Positions 18,559 through 27,759 of a stretch of DNA of 64,000 bases are shown piece after piece. This stretch comes from CAUPWF01 sp964369775. Lineage in GTDB: Bacteria; Bacillota; Clostridia; Lachnospirales; Lachnospiraceae. Below the pieces are notes generated by a model. It was not told the DNA's origin, made no database searches, and saw only the letters and a program-made list of their open reading frames with translations. The stretch lies in NCBI GenBank assembly GCA_964369775.1, contig CAYJHQ010000007.1, positions 23,989 through 87,988 on the forward strand, in the 5' to 3' direction. A program made the translations under genes and the position numbers. How positions within the stretch are numbered: position 1 is the stretch's first letter; each line of letters begins with the position of its first letter.

Positions 18559-19557
18559 ATGATTATACCGAACAATTATGAGGCTAGTTTAGGACTATAT
18601 GATACACAGAAAGCAATAGGAATGATAAAGAGTACCTTTCAGATTAAGTTATCAGCAGCATTGAATCTAAAAAGAGTAACAGCACCTCTGTTTGTAGATA
18701 AAAGTACAGGATTAAATGATAACCTAAATGGCGTTGAAAGAGCAGTGGCCTTTGATATACCGGCAACAAGGGGTGAAGGCGAAGTAGTTCACTCGTTGGC
18801 AAAATGGAAGAGATTGGCTCTACATAGATATAACTTTTTTGTTGAAAAAGGTTTGATTACAGATATGAACGCTATAAGAAGAGATGAAGAACTTGATAAT
18901 ATCCACTCTATTTATGTAGACCAATGGGACTGGGAAAAAGTGATAAGTAAAGAGTTGAGAAGTGAAGCATATCTAGAAGATACGGTGAAAAGAATAGTGA
19001 GTGCTATCTGTGGTACTTTAGATGAATTGAAATGGCAGTTCTCTGAACTTGAAACTAACCTACAAAGAGATGTGTATTTTGTGGATACTCAAGAGTTAGA
19101 AAATAGATATCCAGACTTAACACCGAAGGAACGAGAAAATACAATTGTGAAAGAGCATAAGACAGTCTTTATCAAGCGAATCGGAGATGTATTAGAAAGT
19201 GGAGAAAAGCATGATGGAAGAGCTCCAGACTATGATGATTGGCAATTGAATGGAGATTTGCTTTTCTGGCATGAACCTCTAGGTATTGCATTAGAGATTA
19301 GTAGTATGGGGATAAGAGTAGATGAAACGTCACTGCAATCGCAATTGGAAAAAGCAGGTTGCTTAGATAGAGCGGAACTGCCATTTCATAAAATGCTTCT
19401 AGATGGAGAGTTACCATTGACAATAGGTGGTGGAATTGGACAGTCGAGATTGTGCATGCTTTTGTTAGGGAAAGCGCATATAGGGGAAGTACAATCATCT
19501 TTATGGGATGAAACTACAGTGAAAGAGTGTGAATCAGCGGGAGTGTTATTACTCTAA
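18559..19557 (+). CDS. asnA: Aspartate-ammonia ligase
   Basis: Ammonia-dependent asparagine synthetase, a cytoplasmic enzyme related to class II aminoacyl-tRNA synthetases. The 332-residue length and motifs fit AsnA: the N-terminal IKSTFQIKLSAALNL, LNGVERAVAFD, the VHSLAKWKR segment, VYVDQWDWE-like IYVDQWDWEKV, and the C-terminal PLTIGGGIGQSRLCMLLL ATP-binding motif. A purine-rich AAGGGGGATG ribosome binding site precedes the ATG. It stands alone between terminators. Confidence 0.96.
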   Translation: MIIPNNYEASLGLYDTQKAIGMIKSTFQIKLSAALNLKRVTAPLFVDKSTGLNDNLNGVERAVAFDIPATRGEGEVVHSLAKWKRLALHRYNFFVEKGLITDMNAIRRDEELDNIHSIYVDQWDWEKVISKELRSEAYLEDTVKRIVSAICGTLDELKWQFSELETNLQRDVYFVDTQELENRYPDLTPKERENTIVKEHKTVFIKRIGDVLESGEKHDGRAPDYDDWQLNGDLLFWHEPLGIALEISSMGIRVDETSLQSQLEKAGCLDRAELPFHKMLLDGELPLTIGGGIGQSRLCMLLLGKAHIGEVQSSLWDETTVKECESAGVLLL

Positions 19558-19567
19558 GAATAGAAAT

Positions 19568-19606
19568 GAGGTATGTAGAAAGTATTATGTCTACATACCT
19601 CGTTTT
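19568..19606 (+). terminator. Terminator after asnA
   Basis: GAGGTATGTAGA pairs perfectly with TCTACATACCTC across a ten-base loop, then GTTTTT. Confidence 0.9.
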
Positions 19607-19713
19607 TGAATTGAAAACAAATCTAGACAAAATTATTACATGTTTTCCTCACAGAATATTCACAAATATTTTATAAACTGTTTAAAGATTAGAAAAGAGG
19701 AGGAATTATAAAA

Positions 19714-21225
19714 ATGTATGTAATAAAAAATGCATTGCGAAATATTAAGAGGGGAAGAGTCAGAACAATATTAACACTGGTGTTGATATTAGCGATAACA
19801 GCATCAACTTGTGTAGCACTTAGTATTCGAAATAGTGCAAATGATGCAAAAGAGCAGGCATATGAAGGGATGAGTGTGACTGCAACGATTGGAATTGATA
19901 GAGAGTCTATGATGGAGCAACAGACAGAAGATATGGCGGGAATGATGGATATGATGAGACAATATATGCCAGAAGAAGAGCTGCTGGTTTATGCAGAAGC
20001 AGATAGCGTCTCTGACTTCTATTACTCGAAGGCAATTTCGTTAAATGGTGTTGAAATAGAACCGTATGAAACAAGTGATTCTGCAATGGATCAATTCGAG
20101 CAAATGAGCGGAATGAGTGGCGGAAAAAGTGGAATGATGGGTGGCGGTATGCCGACAGGTTCCATGGGTGGCGATTTTACTGTACTTAGCTACAATAGCC
20201 ATAGTGCTATGAGTGATTTTGTAAATGGAATACTGGCTGTAACAGAAGGGGAGATGTTTGCAGAAGATAGTACCGAAAATGAGGCTGTGATTAGCGCAGA
20301 AATGGCCTACCAAAATAATTTAGAAGTAGGAGATACTATTAGTTTAGAGAATCCAACGAATGAAGCAGATATAATAACTATGACAGTTACAGGAATATTT
20401 GAATGTGCTACAACTGATATCTATGCTGATACGGTTTATATAAGTGATCCGTCAATGGATGGAATCATGGCATCTTCAGAGACTGTTGCAATTGATTACA
20501 CAGATGAGCGAACTGGAGAGTTGAGTTCCTCGGCATTGACAAGTGAATTGAGTGGTACTTATGTATTTGATAGTGTAGAAGATTATGAATCATTTGAAAA
20601 CGAAGCAGTAGAACTAGGGTTGGATACAAGTATTTATGCAATTAACTCTGTGGATGCAAGTGAGTTTGAAAGTAGCCTTGTTCCATTAGATAACTTAACT
20701 TCATTTACTATGATTTTCTTTATTGTTATATTGGTCATTGGTGCAATTATCTTAATAGTGTTTCAATTATTTAGTGTTCGAGAACGCAAATATGAAATGG
20801 GAGTACTAGCTGCAATAGGTATGAAAAAATCAAAAGTAGCTTCGCAATTTTTGGTTGAAGTATTAGTTATCACATTTATAGCAGTTATTTTAGGAACTGC
20901 TTTAGGCGCAGTAGTTTCACAACCAGTAGCAGACACATTGCTTGAATCCCAAATCGAATCAGCAGAATCAGAAAGTGCAAATATTGCTGGGAATTTCGGA
21001 GGAAACTTTGCAGGTGGTCCAGGTGAAAGGGGCAACAGCAGTATGTTTGAAGGTATGCAAGGTGGAGATGTGAGCTATATTGACAGTTTAGGTGTAAATT
21101 TGGATATTATAGTTTTGTTACAAGTTGTAGGAGTTGGAATATTATTGACACTTGTAGCAAGTAGTGTAGGAATCTTGTCGGTTCTTCGCTATGAACCATT
21201 AAAGATATTGAGCGATCGATCATAG
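19714..21225 (+). CDS. ABC transporter permease, MacB/FtsX type, with methionine-rich outer domain
   Basis: Probably the membrane subunit of a MacB/LolCDE-like export or mechanotransmission complex with the ATPase 10 bases downstream. It has one N-terminal membrane helix (about 18-38), a large extracytoplasmic domain (about 39-330), and three C-terminal helices with the family motif LAAIGMKKSKVASQFL. The outer domain is unusual: about 19 Met in some 160 residues, clustered in MAGMMDMMRQYM and a Gly/Met run near residues 130-155, plus a second Gly/Asn-rich insert near 430-450. Such Met clusters suggest metal binding or sensitivity to oxidants; substrate unknown. The methionine sulfoxide reductase downstream may be relevant. 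Confidence 0.88.
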   Translation: MYVIKNALRNIKRGRVRTILTLVLILAITASTCVALSIRNSANDAKEQAYEGMSVTATIGIDRESMMEQQTEDMAGMMDMMRQYMPEEELLVYAEADSVSDFYYSKAISLNGVEIEPYETSDSAMDQFEQMSGMSGGKSGMMGGGMPTGSMGGDFTVLSYNSHSAMSDFVNGILAVTEGEMFAEDSTENEAVISAEMAYQNNLEVGDTISLENPTNEADIITMTVTGIFECATTDIYADTVYISDPSMDGIMASSETVAIDYTDERTGELSSSALTSELSGTYVFDSVEDYESFENEAVELGLDTSIYAINSVDASEFESSLVPLDNLTSFTMIFFIVILVIGAIILIVFQLFSVRERKYEMGVLAAIGMKKSKVASQFLVEVLVITFIAVILGTALGAVVSQPVADTLLESQIESAESESANIAGNFGGNFAGGPGERGNSSMFEGMQGGDVSYIDSLGVNLDIIVLLQVVGVGILLTLVASSVGILSVLRYEPLKILSDRS

Positions 21226-21235
21226 GAGGTTTGAA

Positions 21236-21880
21236 ATGAGTGTTTTTAAATTGGAAGATGTAGGGTATAGTTATGATAATAAAAAATATGTAGTGAAAAA
21301 TTGTAACTTTAATTTTGAAAAAGGGAATGTATATGCAATAGTAGGGAAATCTGGAGCGGGGAAGACAACATTATTATCCATGTTATCAGGATTGACAAAG
21401 CCGTCTGAAGGAAAAATCTACTATAATGATACAGATATAACAGGGATGAATCAATACGATTATCGATCAAAATACGTGGGGGTAATATTTCAAGCATATA
21501 ACTTACTGCCAACTCTTACAGCAGAAGAGAACGTTATTTTGTCCATGGATATCAGTGGGAAAATAATTAAGAATAAAAAAGAGGTCGCGCGTGAACTATT
21601 GGCAAAGGTAGGACTTGCAGAAGAACTTCATAAAAGAAGAGTCTTGAAACTTTCAGGTGGAGAACAACAAAGAGTAGCGATAGCGAGAACATTATCTTAT
21701 CAACCAGATGTAATATTAGCTGATGAGCCGACAGGAAATCTGGATAGTGAAACTCAAGATAATATCATGAATATTTTCTGCGAGTTAGCGAAGCAACAAA
21801 ATAAATGCATTATATTGGTGACACATTCAAATGCAGTTGCTAAACGTGCGGATGTAAGTTATACAATTTCAAAAAAGTAG
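21236..21880 (+). CDS. ABC transporter ATP-binding protein, MacB/LolD type
   Basis: The 214-residue ATPase partner of the preceding permease. Visible motifs are Walker A GKSGAGKTT (about 38-46), Q-loop FQAYNLLPTL, signature LSGGEQQRVAIAR (about 139-151), Walker B VILADEPTG, and the H-loop VTHS. This pattern is typical of the LolD/MacB subfamily that pairs with FtsX-like permeases. It is slightly shorter than usual at the C-terminus, ending soon after the H-loop. ATG follows AGGAGG. A clean terminator follows. Confidence 0.93.
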   Translation: MSVFKLEDVGYSYDNKKYVVKNCNFNFEKGNVYAIVGKSGAGKTTLLSMLSGLTKPSEGKIYYNDTDITGMNQYDYRSKYVGVIFQAYNLLPTLTAEENVILSMDISGKIIKNKKEVARELLAKVGLAEELHKRRVLKLSGGEQQRVAIARTLSYQPDVILADEPTGNLDSETQDNIMNIFCELAKQQNKCIILVTHSNAVAKRADVSYTISKK

Positions 21881-21891
21881 GAGAATATTAA

Positions 21892-21923
21892 GAAATCCAT
21901 AGGATAAAACCTATGGATTTTTT
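21892..21923 (+). terminator. Terminator after the ABC transporter genes
   Basis: AAATCCATAGG and CCTATGGATTT form a perfect stem with a six-base loop and T-tail. Confidence 0.9.
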
Positions 21924-21982
21924 AGTGCTGACGCAATAAAATGATAATAAGAATTATTCTTAATTTAACTGGAGGTGATACA

Positions 21983-23083
21983 ATGAAGAATATATTCAGT
22001 ATACTAATCATAGGGTTGCTACTGTTAACAGGATGTTCAGCTACACTGAATCATGGAGCTACAAGAAAGAGTTCACTTGGACCATCATTACCAGAAGAAA
22101 AATTGGATTTAGATCAAGTGACGAGGGATAAAAATTTGAAAACTATTTATTTGGCTGGCGGTTGTTTTTGGGGAGTAGAAGAATATTTTACTAGGATAGC
22201 AGGTGTTTACGATGCTACATCAGGCTATGCTAATGGAACAACTGATACACCGAGTTATGAAGATGTGCTATACAAGGACACTGGACACGCAGAGGCTGTC
22301 AAGATTCTGTATGATGAGAACCAAGTGACACTTTCAGAACTCATAGATTATTACTTCAAGATTATTGATCCAACAAGTTTGAATAAACAGGGTAATGATG
22401 TTGGTACGCAGTACAGAACAGGAATTTACTATACTAACGAACAAGAAAAGAACATAATAGAGGATAAGATTAAAGAATTATCTAGTGAAGTGAATGGAGA
22501 AGTTGTAATTGAGATTAAACCATTAGATGGGTTTTACGAAGCAGAGGAATATCATCAAGACTATTTGGAGAAAAATCCAAATGGATACTGCCACATTAAT
22601 CTGAGTGCATTTGGAACTGTTGAGGATATGATAGCTTCTGCAGGTTATGAGAAACCATCACAAGATGAATTGAAAGAGGAGCTGACAGAATCGCAGTATA
22701 TGATAACCCAAGAAGGTGGTACAGAGCGTGCATTTACAAGCGAGTATGACAAGAATTATAGTCCTGGCATCTATGTAGATATAGTAACAGGAGAACCCCT
22801 TTTCTCTTCAGAAGATAAGTACGACTCTGGTACCGGGTGGCCAAGTTTTACTAGTCCAATTACTTCAGAAGCAATTAAAGAAGTAGGAGAAAAAGGAGTA
22901 TTATCAGGTGGTATAGAGGTGAAAAGTAAGTATGGTGATTCTCATCTAGGGCATGTATTTACGGATGGTCCAAAAGATGAAGGCGGATTGCGTTACTGTA
23001 TCAATGGCGATGCATTGAAGTTCATTCCTTACGAAGAATTAACAAGTGAAGGATATGGATATCTAAAACACATATTTACTTAA
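21983..23083 (+). CDS. msrAB: Lipoprotein methionine sulfoxide reductase MsrA-MsrB fusion
   Basis: Reduces both S- and R-epimers of methionine sulfoxide in exported or surface proteins. The start chosen is ATG 21983, eight bases after GGAGG; it gives a lipoprotein signal with lipobox LLTGC (Cys18), so the enzyme is anchored outside the membrane. The MsrA domain has the catalytic GGCFWGVEEYF (Cys about 60) and YHQDYLEKNP. The MsrB domain has DSGTGWPSFTSPI and the catalytic Cys in RYCING (about 337), and lacks the four zinc cysteines of some MsrB proteins. An upstream in-frame start at 21941 would bury the lipobox and has no ribosome binding site. Confidence 0.95.
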   Translation: MKNIFSILIIGLLLLTGCSATLNHGATRKSSLGPSLPEEKLDLDQVTRDKNLKTIYLAGGCFWGVEEYFTRIAGVYDATSGYANGTTDTPSYEDVLYKDTGHAEAVKILYDENQVTLSELIDYYFKIIDPTSLNKQGNDVGTQYRTGIYYTNEQEKNIIEDKIKELSSEVNGEVVIEIKPLDGFYEAEEYHQDYLEKNPNGYCHINLSAFGTVEDMIASAGYEKPSQDELKEELTESQYMITQEGGTERAFTSEYDKNYSPGIYVDIVTGEPLFSSEDKYDSGTGWPSFTSPITSEAIKEVGEKGVLSGGIEVKSKYGDSHLGHVFTDGPKDEGGLRYCINGDALKFIPYEELTSEGYGYLKHIFT

Positions 23084-23108
23084 TTTAACTATTATAATTT
23101 TATTTAGG

Positions 23109-23137
23109 CTACGTCTCTCTATGGGACGTAGTTTTTG
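23109..23137 (+). terminator. Terminator after msrAB
   Basis: CTACGTC and GACGTAG form the stem, followed by TTTTT. Confidence 0.85.
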
Positions 23138-23174
23138 AGTTGACAGAAAAGAAAGAGGTAAAATAATAAATTGA

Positions 23175-23203
23175 TTGAAAATAATAGATTAAAATGCTAA
23201 AAT
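23175..23203 (+). promoter_or_regulatory. SigA-type promoter of the XDH-like gene cluster
   Basis: TTGAAA and TAAAAT are separated by 17 bases, 45 bases before the chosen start at 23249. Intact expression signals argue that the decayed-looking genes downstream are still transcribed. Confidence 0.65.
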
Positions 23204-23248
23204 GAAGTGTAGTAGTTGGAAGTTTTCTTTAAGGTGATGGAGGAATTT

Positions 23249-23965
23249 ATGAATGTAATACGAACAAATGAAAAAGAAGCAATAATAATTAACGCAGAGA
23301 CTACACGAGAAACTTTAGTGACACATCCTCTGATTTGCCAGAAAATACCAGTCTTAGAGGAAGCAATGAAGAAAATAATAGAAAAAGAAGAAAATAGAAA
23401 ATGCAAAATAAAAGACGATATATATGATGAGATACAAGAGTCCTATCACATATCAATTCTCTTTGTCTTAAATGCTCAATTGATTTTTGAGGATAGTGAT
23501 AGGGAATGGATGATTCCAATTCAATCTTTATATAGTGGGAATAAGAAAAGTATAGAAGGTAATAAAGAACAGTTGAAAGAGATTGTTATAAAAAAAGATG
23601 ATTATATCGGTTTTTCTGGACATTTTATCCATTATGAAAGTACAGATAGAAAAGGGGAAGAACAAAACTCTCTTGGTTGCGCTTGTCTTGTGAAATTAAC
23701 AGAAGACAAGAAATATCTTGAGGAGATTCGATTGGCTTATACAATTTCCGACCCTGTTCCAATACGTTGTAGTGAGATTGAAGAGGAAGTAAGAAATATG
23801 AAAGTAGGAAAAGAACTACAAGAAGTAGTGGGGAAGGGAGCGCTTAAGGAGCTGAACCCCCTTACTAGTTGGAGAGCGGCAAGGGAATTTCGTTATCGCT
23901 TGATAGAAGAACTCACAAGGAAATCACTAGAAATTTCGATTACTAAAAGTGGTGGTTTTATTTGA
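23249..23965 (+). CDS. Diverged xanthine dehydrogenase FAD-subunit-like protein lacking FAD motifs
   Basis: The C-terminal half clearly resembles the FAD-binding subunit of molybdenum hydroxylases (CO_deh_flav_C region): GHFIHYE, LGCACLVKLTEDKKYLEE, PVPIRCSEIEEE, and NPLTSWRAAREFRYRLIEEL. Residues 20-45 match the middle of the family's FAD domain. However, the usual N-terminal stretch with AGGTD is missing and the GTVGGN-type FAD loop is replaced by unrelated charged sequence, so flavin binding is doubtful. The start ATG 23249 lies five bases after GGAGG; upstream of it I find no remnant of the missing domain. No molybdopterin or 2Fe-2S subunit is adjacent. Either repurposed or in decay. Confidence 0.6.
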   Translation: MNVIRTNEKEAIIINAETTRETLVTHPLICQKIPVLEEAMKKIIEKEENRKCKIKDDIYDEIQESYHISILFVLNAQLIFEDSDREWMIPIQSLYSGNKKSIEGNKEQLKEIVIKKDDYIGFSGHFIHYESTDRKGEEQNSLGCACLVKLTEDKKYLEEIRLAYTISDPVPIRCSEIEEEVRNMKVGKELQEVVGKGALKELNPLTSWRAAREFRYRLIEELTRKSLEISITKSGGFI

Positions 23966-24040
23966 TTTTTATAAAAAATGATGGTACTATTATACAGTTA
24001 GAGTTTCAGGGAAAAAGAGTAAATGTAATCAGGTGAGAAT

Positions 24041-24793
24041 ATGCATAATATAAAAATTAAGCAGTGGAATTACAATGAAAGAAGTTTGGAGTTATCAGAA
24101 TCGTTGTATCAAAGTTTAGGTGTGGAAGAAGCAAAGATAATTTCATTTTTAGGGACAAGTCAGTGTATAGAGGTGATGTATCAATTAGCCTGTGAGATGA
24201 AGGATTTGAAAAAACGAATAGTAATTACGAGTCATGGAGAAGTGGCAAGCGAAGATATAATTGAGGATGCACATTTTATTCAGTTAGATGATTGGGAACA
24301 ACTGCAAGATGATGATTTGGTAGTTGGGGTTAACTTAGTAGGAAAATTAGTGGATAATAAACATATCGAGAGACCAAATGGAAGTATACCATTTGAAAAA
24401 GCAGAACTTTTTTTAGTACAAGCAGAAGAATCTAATGGATATGCAGTTAAGGTATTGAAAGAAGAAGAACCAAAGATTGAACTTGAATCAGATATGGTTG
24501 TTATTTGTTTAGGAATGGATGCTGTTGGAAAAACTTTTGAAGAAGGATGTTATCAATTTAATACGTGCGGAGACTGGCTTAGAAGAGAAGCGGATGATTT
24601 GATTACAGAAGAGGATATGATGCTTCTAATTGTGGATAACAGAGGCTACCGAAAAGTGATTAATTGCAGAGATGGGATTAAATACAGAGTAGTGTTAAAT
24701 CGAGTGAGAAAAGAAGTAGATATCGATAATGCTAATAAGGTAATTCAAAGAGTTCCAGCATTTATGAGGGATGAGTGTGTGGTTTTGATATAG
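24041..24793 (+). CDS. YqeC-like protein with lost Walker A motif
   Basis: A 250-residue protein whose layout follows YqeC, the P-loop accessory protein of selenium/molybdenum hydroxylases. Matching landmarks are an IVITSHGEV strand where YqeC has VLVTTTTH, FLVQAEESNGYAVKV where YqeC has its VEADGSK segment, VVICLGMDAVGKTFEE where YqeC has GLDALGK, then LITEEDM and YRVVLNRVR. The glycine-rich GGGGKTT loop is replaced by LGTSQCIEV, so nucleotide binding as in YqeC seems lost. It follows the XDH-like gene by 75 bases. The shared loss of cofactor motifs suggests a common fate. Identification is from pattern memory only. Confidence 0.55.
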   Translation: MHNIKIKQWNYNERSLELSESLYQSLGVEEAKIISFLGTSQCIEVMYQLACEMKDLKKRIVITSHGEVASEDIIEDAHFIQLDDWEQLQDDDLVVGVNLVGKLVDNKHIERPNGSIPFEKAELFLVQAEESNGYAVKVLKEEEPKIELESDMVVICLGMDAVGKTFEEGCYQFNTCGDWLRREADDLITEEDMMLLIVDNRGYRKVINCRDGIKYRVVLNRVRKEVDIDNANKVIQRVPAFMRDECVVLI

Positions 24794-24814
24794 AGATTGG
24801 GAGTGTTTGTTAGT

Positions 24815-25411
24815 ATGATTAATAGAGTGGACAATAAAGTGTATGACTATTCACATAATTTTGAAAATAAAAGAGTGATTGTAAAAGACTCACAAGGACA
24901 AGAGACGCTGATTGATGCATCGATTTTAACACATAATAAGCAATACCATACTGTGGAAATTCCAGTCTTAGATGCAGTGAAAAAGACGTTGCCAGCAAAA
25001 GTAATTTTAATTATATTGCTGTCTGATAGAATTATTCATTATTATGGAACAGTGAGACCTACATTGGTTATGGGAAGAATAGAAGTAGCACTTTATAGAG
25101 GGAGTGAAAAGGAAGATCGAAAGCATAAAAGATACAAACTCCTAGTTGATGGAATTGTTGATTCTATGATGATAGAAGGACAAGTAATCGCATTAAGTAA
25201 AGAGATTCCTGTGGATGTAATAAATATCAGTCGAGGCGGGGTGTTGATTCGAGGAGAAAGATCATCATTTTTAATCGGAGCAATCCTAAGGTTACGTATT
25301 AATATGAATGAGAAAGAGGAGACGTCTCTATTTTGTAAAGTGGTGAGAATGAATGAGATATCTACAATAGAAGCAGAATTTGGTTGTCAGTTAGAAAATA
25401 TAGAGATATAA
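24815..25411 (+). CDS. PilZ-domain c-di-GMP receptor
   Basis: A 198-residue YcgR-like protein: an N-terminal beta-rich domain (about 1-95) followed by a PilZ domain (about 100-198) with the c-di-GMP signature RKHKRYKL and, after a spacer, NISRGG. Such proteins transmit c-di-GMP levels to motility or surface functions. ATG 24815 follows GGGAG by 11 bases; an upstream TTG at 24797 is possible but has a weaker site. The next gene encodes an HD-GYP enzyme, so signal degradation and signal reading sit side by side. The output of this pair is not apparent from the neighbours. Confidence 0.85.
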   Translation: MINRVDNKVYDYSHNFENKRVIVKDSQGQETLIDASILTHNKQYHTVEIPVLDAVKKTLPAKVILIILLSDRIIHYYGTVRPTLVMGRIEVALYRGSEKEDRKHKRYKLLVDGIVDSMMIEGQVIALSKEIPVDVINISRGGVLIRGERSSFLIGAILRLRINMNEKEETSLFCKVVRMNEISTIEAEFGCQLENIEI

Positions 25412-25419
25412 GGTGTAGT

Positions 25420-26505
25420 ATGGAAGAATTATTGCCAATTTCAGCAGACTACTTGTATGTTGGAATGAATGTAAAAGATGATATATATAACTATGATGGA
25501 AGAGTAGTTCTAGTGCCAACTGGAGTTATTCTTGACGCTAATAAATTGAGAAGATTGATTAAGTTTAATAGTGGTAAGCGGAATATTAGCGTAAAAAAGC
25601 GAACGTTTGAACAATTGATTGAGCATAAAAAGCAAAAGGAATCGGTAGAACAAAAAGAATTAGAGGCTAAGATTGGGTACGAGAAAGTTACGAACTCAAT
25701 GGAGTCTTATTTGAGCAGTGCAAGATATACTGGGAAAATTGTTGAAACAGAAGTGTTATCGATAAAAGAAGAAATTGCAAAGCAGATTGAACATGTGGAT
25801 ATTAATTGTGTTGTACAATGTATCTATGCACCGAGACAAATGGATGAGTATCTGCAGAAGCACAGTGTAAATGTAAGTTTATTAAATGGATTAATTGGAA
25901 AGTGGATGGGATTAACAGGTGTACAGATATCAGAATTGATACTAGCAGGCGTAGTTCACGATGTAGGGAAAACTCAAGTTCCTGCTGAAATTTTGGATTT
26001 ACCGAGAAAGTTAACAGTTGATGAATTTGCGATTGTGCAAAAGCATCCAATATATTCTTATGAGTTATTGAAAAACACACAGGTGTGCACGGAGAAAATA
26101 ATGTCGGCAGTGAAATATCACCATGAACGCTATACAGGAGAAGGTTATCCGGAAGGACTTAAAGGAGAGGAAATACCTTTATACGCAAGGATTACAGCTG
26201 TATCAGATGTGTATGATGCTTTAGTGTCAAAAAGAAGTTATAAAGATGAAAAAAACCCACTACATGTAATGAATATGTTGTATAAGAATGAGTCGATGGG
26301 ATTAGATACTTCGATTTCAAATTTACTAGTACAACGATTATTAGCAGAATACATAGGCAGAGAGGTAGTTATGAGTGATGCGACAGAAGGAAAAATTGTT
26401 CAAGTGCTACCAAATGATTTAGAACATCCAATTATCAGTATTGATGGAGTAATAAGACAGGCGAGTGATGAGTGGAAGTGCGAGAGATTATTGACTCATA
26501 TGTAG
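25420..26505 (+). CDS. HD-GYP c-di-GMP phosphodiesterase
   Basis: Likely hydrolyses c-di-GMP. The 361-residue protein has an N-terminal domain of DUF3391-like length (about 1-130) and a complete HD-GYP domain: VVHDVGK (about 173-179), KHPIYSYELL, KYHHERYTGEGYPEGL with the GYP element, and AVSDVYDAL. All metal-binding residues appear intact, unlike the decayed enzymes just upstream. ATG 25420 follows AAGGTG, nine bases after the PilZ stop; an earlier in-frame TTG lies inside the PilZ gene and is less likely. No membrane segments. Confidence 0.9.
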   Translation: MEELLPISADYLYVGMNVKDDIYNYDGRVVLVPTGVILDANKLRRLIKFNSGKRNISVKKRTFEQLIEHKKQKESVEQKELEAKIGYEKVTNSMESYLSSARYTGKIVETEVLSIKEEIAKQIEHVDINCVVQCIYAPRQMDEYLQKHSVNVSLLNGLIGKWMGLTGVQISELILAGVVHDVGKTQVPAEILDLPRKLTVDEFAIVQKHPIYSYELLKNTQVCTEKIMSAVKYHHERYTGEGYPEGLKGEEIPLYARITAVSDVYDALVSKRSYKDEKNPLHVMNMLYKNESMGLDTSISNLLVQRLLAEYIGREVVMSDATEGKIVQVLPNDLEHPIISIDGVIRQASDEWKCERLLTHM

Positions 26506-26520
26506 AAAGAGAGGATTAAG

Positions 26521-27693
26521 ATGGAGTGGATTAACGAAATATTTAAAAAGATTAGAGGGCTTATAATTTTTACAGCAATTATTGTTCTAGTTTTTTGGAA
26601 TCCTGAAATAGCACTTTCAATGTTGTCAAATGCATTTGGAGTAGTGTTACCATTTATCATAGGTGGAGCTATAGCATTTGTCCTAAATGTGCCGATGAGT
26701 TTTTTGGAAGAAAAAATTTTTACGGAGAAGCTGGTTTCTAAGCACAAAAAGTTAGAAAAAGCAGGGAGACCCTTATCATTAGTATTAGTCATTGTTTTAT
26801 TAGCGAGTATTTTATTGATTGTCTTATTTGTACTAGTGCCACAACTTATAACGTCTACGAATGGCTTATTAGTAAGTGTACAATCTTTTTTGATAGATTT
26901 AGAGAAATATGCAGATCGACTATTCAATAACAACGAGCAGGTCCGAGAATTTATTAGTAGTTTGGAGATTGATCAAGCTGCGATTGTGAGTTACGTAGTA
27001 AACTTTTTGCAAAGCGGTGTGGGGAATGTATTTGATACTACGCTAACAGCAGCTATGGGAGTTTTTTCAGCACTAACAACAGGGTTTATTGCATTTGTAT
27101 TTGCTATTTATATATTATTACAAAAAGAATTGTTGTCTGTGCAGTGTAAAAAAGTACTTTATGCTTTTATACCAGAAAATAGAGCGGGAGCAGTGAAAGA
27201 GATTGCGTCTTTAACTTATAGAACGTTTGCTAATTTTTTAGCAGGCCAATGTTTAGAGGCAGTAATTTTAGGTTCTATGTTTGTTGTGGTGTTAACGATA
27301 TTTGGAATACCTTTTGCATTACTAATCGGTATTTTGATTGCTATTACTGCATTGATTCCTATGTTTGGAGCATTTATTGGTTGCTTTATCGGAGCGTTTT
27401 TTATCTTTATAGAAAATCCAACTCAAGCATTAGTTTTTATTATAATATTCCTTGTATTACAGCAGGTTGAAGGAAATTTAATCTATCCTCATGTGGTAGG
27501 AAATTCAGTAGGATTACCTTCTATATGGGTACTTGCAGCAGTAAGTATAGGTGGAACTTTGATGGGGGTTGTAGGGATGCTTATTTTTATCCCTATCGTA
27601 TCAGTACTGTATACTTTGTTTAGGGAAATTGTCTATTTAAAGTTAAAGAAAAATAAGATTAATCCCAAGGATATTGAAGAAGATAAGTTATAA
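26521..27693 (+). CDS. AI-2E family transporter (PerM/YtvI-like)
   Basis: A 390-residue integral membrane protein of the AI-2E exporter superfamily (UPF0118), whose members export autoinducers, ions or sporulation-related solutes. Two N-terminal helices (about 15-35, 38-60), a third near 78-100, an amphipathic cytosolic-type segment (about 115-160), and a cluster of C-terminal helices with GIPFALLIGILIAI and the conserved PHVVGNSVGLP motif are visible. It starts 15 bases after the HD-GYP gene, with GAGAGG upstream, so it is probably in the same operon. Substrate unknown. Confidence 0.85.
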   Translation: MEWINEIFKKIRGLIIFTAIIVLVFWNPEIALSMLSNAFGVVLPFIIGGAIAFVLNVPMSFLEEKIFTEKLVSKHKKLEKAGRPLSLVLVIVLLASILLIVLFVLVPQLITSTNGLLVSVQSFLIDLEKYADRLFNNNEQVREFISSLEIDQAAIVSYVVNFLQSGVGNVFDTTLTAAMGVFSALTTGFIAFVFAIYILLQKELLSVQCKKVLYAFIPENRAGAVKEIASLTYRTFANFLAGQCLEAVILGSMFVVVLTIFGIPFALLIGILIAITALIPMFGAFIGCFIGAFFIFIENPTQALVFIIIFLVLQQVEGNLIYPHVVGNSVGLPSIWVLAAVSIGGTLMGVVGMLIFIPIVSVLYTLFREIVYLKLKKNKINPKDIEEDKL

Positions 27694-27698
27694 ATAAT

Positions 27699-27749
27699 AA
27701 CAAGAGGTCATTTGGAAGAAAGTTTTGTTCCAAATGGCCTCTTGTTTTG
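27699..27749. terminator. Bidirectional terminator between converging genes
   Basis: AACAAGAGGTCATTTGGAA pairs with TTCCAAATGGCCTCTTGTT, one wobble, ten-base loop, T-rich on one side and A-rich on the other. Confidence 0.9.
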
Positions 27750-27759
27750 CTGTGAGCCA

